A stretch of 64,000 nt of DNA from Gnetum montanum (taxonomy: Eukaryota > Streptophyta > Gnetopsida > Gnetales > Gnetaceae), in NCBI GenBank assembly GCA_015680685.1, contig MNCI01034636.1, forward strand, positions 210,706-274,705, given 5' to 3'. Shown here piece by piece: positions 60,761 through 64,000 of this stretch. The position numbers and the translations under genes were made by a program. Numbering within the stretch: position 1 is the first letter of the stretch; every line of letters starts with the position of its first letter. Below the pieces are notes generated by a model. That model worked only from the letters and a program-made list of their open reading frames with translations. It ran no database searches and had not been told where the DNA came from.

Positions 60761-62339
60761 TTTAAGTAGGAGAATTATTCTTTTGTTGCAAGTAGTGAGG
60801 AGGTAACTTTAGATTTAAAGGAACTTCCTTTTCAATTGAAATATATTTATGCTTATAGTAATAAACCTTTGATCATTAGTTTAGCTTTAACCATTGATCA
60901 AGAACATACATTGATTCATGTTTTAAAAAATTCACTTAAAGCTTTCACTTGGTCAACCTTGGATCTTAAGCAAGGGATTTCTCCATTGATTATTCAACAT
61001 CATATCCATTCGGAGGCTAAGGCTAGACCATGACAACAACCATGTAGGAGGCTAAACCTAGCCTTGAAGCAATTAGTAAAAGATGAACTTTTGAAATTTT
61101 TTTAGGTAGGTATTAATTATTTGATTTTTGATTTTGAGTGTGTTAGTTCTATTACAGTTATATCTAAAAAGTCTAGTAAGTGGATGTTTGTGTTGATTTT
61201 TTTGAATTACATAAATGGACAAGAAAGGATCACTCTTCACTCCCATATTTAGATCAGGTTTTTGATAAACTTCAAGGGCATGAATGTTTTTTATTTCTTG
61301 ATGGATTTAGTGATTATAATCACATTTCTATTATCCTAGAAGATCAACATAAAACATCATTTACTACATCGTGAGGGACTTTTGAATTTCAATGTATGTC
61401 CTTTACATTGGGTTGTATAATGCTCCTACTAGATTTCAAAGGGCTATGACATCTTCTTTTTTAAAAAATATGATTGATTCATTTCTTAATTTTTTCATGG
61501 ACAGTTGTCTAGTGATTCTTTCTTTCATGTCTTACATTATCTTGAGTTAGTCTTACATAGGTGTCATTTCATGGTCTCTTTTGGTGTTGTGTTAGGCCAC
61601 ACTATGAGCAAGAGGGGAATTTTGGTAGATCCTAAAAGGATAAGGATTATCTCCCATCTTACTCCTCCTATTATTATTAAAGGTCTACATGCATTTTTGA
61701 GACATGCTAGTTTTTATAGATGATTCATCAAGGATTTTTCATTAATTACTCAATCATTGGTGAAACTATTACAAAAAGAAGTTATTTTTAAATGGACTAA
61801 AGATTGCCAAAATGCATTTGAAACTTTAAAATCTAACTTTTCTTTAGCACCAATTTTACAAAGACCCGATTAGAGCAAGAAATTTTAACTTATGTCAAAT
61901 GCCTCAAACTTTGCAATTAGAGCTATATTCGGTTGGCATAAAGATAATAGTCCATATGTTATTTATTATATTTCTAATACGTTAACTCCTACAAAAGTTA
62001 AATACACTACTATAGAGAAAGAGATGCTAGTTGTTGTATATAGTTTAGATAAATTTCTTCATTATTTAATTATTTTTCATACAATAGTTTTTATTGATCA
62101 TGCTGATATTAAGTATTTGCATAATAAAAAAACTAAAAGTCCTAGATTAATTCTTTAGTATCTTTTGTTGCAAGAATTTGATTTGGTAATTCATGATAAG
62201 AAAGAATCTAAGAATTTAGTGGTAGATCATTTGTCAAAACTGGAGCATAATGCAAATTTAGAAATATCTCATACCTTTAATGATGCATTTTTGAATGAGC
62301 AGCTATTTGCTTGTTGGGCTAGGGATGTTATTCCTAAAG
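60761..62339 (+). pseudogene. Athila-type pol relic: RT and RNase H
   Basis: Family role: DNA synthesis from element RNA. 60836-61033 is the pre-RT part (ELPFQLKYIYAYSNKPLI, LTIDQEHTLIHVLKNSLKAF). RT begins near 61050 and is clear at 61180-61374 (VCVDFFELHKWTRKDH, GHECFLFLDGFSDYNHI). The catalytic FMDD region reads FMDS near 61495-61505, so the active site is lost. 61505-61723 is late RT (GVVLGHTMSKRGILVDPKRI, FLRHASFYR). 61892-62158 is RNase H (SNASNFAIRAIFGWHKDNSP, KYTTIEKEMLVVVYSLDKF). 62159-62339 leads to integrase (VVDHLSKLEHN, NDAFLNEQLFACW). Stops separate the pieces. The frame resumes at 63613. Confidence 0.88.
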
Positions 62340-62344
62340 TTTAA

Positions 62345-63607
62345 TGTTGCACTGGAAAAATTTGATTGATGGAAAACCAAAAATTCCAAATGGAAATAGT
62401 TTGACTTTGGATCCCAAGGGCCTCTGAGAAAGAGGATCCAAGGCATCTTGCATGGTCTTGTCAATCACCCAGGGACTTAGGAAGTGTAAATGGGGGTAAG
62501 TAATTTAAATGGCAATGTAGATCTAATTTAAAAGAAAGCACAGAAATTCATCATGAAATAAACTTGCACAACAAATTAACTATAAACTTTATTGTAATAA
62601 TGAAATATTAAAAATATAAAGTTCAAAGTTATACAAGTTATGTGACAAAATTTACAATGATTACATAGATAAAGCTTGAAGTTGTTGAAGCTGGCAGGTT
62701 GTGTTTTGTAGTCAACCTCATGATCTAGGTACTTCCCAACTTTGATTTTCACAACTCCTTACTGGTTCTTAGGTTGGATCTACAACATTGGTGGTGACAA
62801 TGGTGGATAAAGTGTTTGACCTTTTGATGTTATGGAACTATGCTGAGAGTCTCCAATGCTCAGCCAATTACTAATTTTGCTCAAAAGGTCATAAAAATGC
62901 AAAATATTTAAGTGCTCAAGTTTGCAAAAGTTGTGGAATTGAAGAACCTATTCGATGTATTTAAAATTTTCTTTATAGATCATACAGTTCCTAATTTTGA
63001 GCTACAAATTTTTGTCATGATTGCTAATACATTGATGTCATTTGCAAGTGTGGAAGACCATAATTTCTAGTGTAGTTTTCTATTTTTGCTAGTTTTTATG
63101 CACCCAAGCCATCAAAACTACAATGAGCATAATAAATAGTAAATAAACTTTAAAAACTATGCTAGCCCTAAAAAACTACATTGGCTTCATGAAATCCTTG
63201 TTGGCTTTGCTGAAACTATGTTGGCCTTGTGGAACCATGCTAGCTTTGTGGAATCCTCACTAGCCTTGCTACAAAAATAAAAACCCAACAATTCCAACGC
63301 TGGCTGCAGGTGGTTCCAACATAGTTTGACCATGACCAAATAAAACCCATGAAAAACCTAAATTTGGTAATTTCCAAGGCATTTTTAGTCTTCCCAAGTC
63401 CAAATATATACATGATGTAACATTTTTCACCTAGGAAGTGAGCCTATAACAACTTATGAGGCATTTTTCAGCCCTAAAAAGCTCATGTGAGATTGCAACT
63501 CATGGACTACAAACCTCACATTTTATAATAAAAATTCAACCATAGGTTTAATGGTAATGATTATAATGCCAAAACATTGCAACATGAATTTTCATGGTGG
63601 TGTTTCA
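62345..63607 (-). mobile_element. Solo LTR of the Tat family (LTR G), TSD TTTAA, inside Athila pol
   Basis: On the plus strand it runs from TGTTGCACTGG to GGTGTTTCA, perfect TG...CA ends, 1263 bp. TTTAA flanks it at 62340-62344 and 63608-63612. An AATAAA for the minus strand lies at 62588-62593. At 63154-63269 about six units of roughly 20 bp (AAACTATGCTAGCCCT, AAACTACATTGGCTTC and so on) form a U3 minisatellite. With one TTTAA and the LTR removed, Athila pol reads through across the site with a single stop. Confidence 0.93.
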
Positions 63608-63612
63608 TTTAA

Positions 63613-63720
63613 TATCCTTGGTATGTAGATATTGCTAATAATTTAGCAATATGCAACTTGCCAAAGTCATGGACTAAAGGATAGAAACAAGCCTTCATTA
63701 TTGATGAGTGGCAAGGTACC
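63613..63720 (+). pseudogene. Athila pol resumed: start of integrase
   Basis: The frame continues as YPWYVDIANNLATCNLPKSW, the stretch that in Athila-type pol leads into the integrase zinc finger. A stop follows. It is cut off near 63720, where composition changes. Confidence 0.75.
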
Positions 63721-64000
63721 CCCTACACTCAACCATACAAAACAAGCGTAGCACGCGCGATTCGGTCGAACTCCGTAGATGGACTAGTTGTGGCACCTAG
63801 ATAGTTAGCTGTAGGTCGTAGTTCGCTGTCTTCCCACCTAGACTAGTATTGCATATGTCACGTATGGTTTAGTCTAGATGAGGTGTATGATGTGTCCTAA
63901 TCTATGCTACTCCTGAAGGTAGTGGAAAATAATATTAACTAATCTAAGCTAGGAGGGAAAGGGTAAGAAAATCTAATCTAGTCTAAGTGTGACGAGCAAC
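63721..64000. other. CpG-containing end segment, unidentified
   Basis: About a dozen CpG sites occur in 280 bases, among them GCACGCGCGATTCGG near 63751, against very few in the rest of the window. The word CTAATCTA/CTAGTCTA recurs (63812-63990). No frame was recognised. It may be the edge of a younger insertion or of single-copy DNA that continues outside. Confidence 0.4.

Overview
The window is repeat-dense plant nuclear DNA: AT-rich, visibly poor in CpG and rich in TG/CA, and made almost wholly of old LTR retrotransposons with many stops and small indels. Plant origin follows from the families present: a Ty3/gypsy Tat-type element with two RNase H domains, an Athila-type pol, and SIRE/Maximus-like Ty1/copia pieces. 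The amount of decay would suit a large, slowly cleaned genome (a gymnosperm or an early-diverging angiosperm), but the species cannot be read from the sequence. I found no intact host gene.

Layout. 1-2357: 3' end and 3' LTR of a Tat-family element cut by the window edge. 5854-7580: solo LTR of the same family with target-site duplication (TSD) CTATT. 10200-11960: decayed copia pol, then a copia polypurine tract and the start of its 3' LTR at 12350. 14892-20224: an LTR element with two 517-bp LTRs and little readable coding. 20884-54078 (minus): a complete Tat-family element, TSD CTAAA, split by a second complete element of the same family at 24295-44766 (plus), TSD ACTAC. 54880-55870: copia pol fragment (minus). 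57177-58310: a Gln/Pro-rich open-frame relic. 58353-59118: a regular 96-bp tandem array. 60050-63720: Athila-type gag-pol with a solo Tat-family LTR (62345-63607, TSD TTTAA) inside it. 63721-64000: a compositionally different, CpG-containing end.

The most interesting object is the architecture shared by the two nested elements. Gag-protease and pol (RT, RNase H, second RNase H, integrase) are not contiguous. In the 20.5-kb plus-strand copy about 10 kb separates them. It holds, in order: a 29-bp minisatellite; a gene on the opposite strand with about seven exons, four of whose splice junctions keep the frame; a roughly 3-kb array of about 184-bp units, each with a hairpin motif; and more 29-bp units. 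Pol then starts with its own ATG. The minus-strand copy has the same order, with the antisense gene reduced to its first and last exons and pol to its leader. The arrangement therefore predates both insertions. The array lies between two divergent gene heads, the antisense gene and pol, so it could act as a two-way promoter; that is inference.
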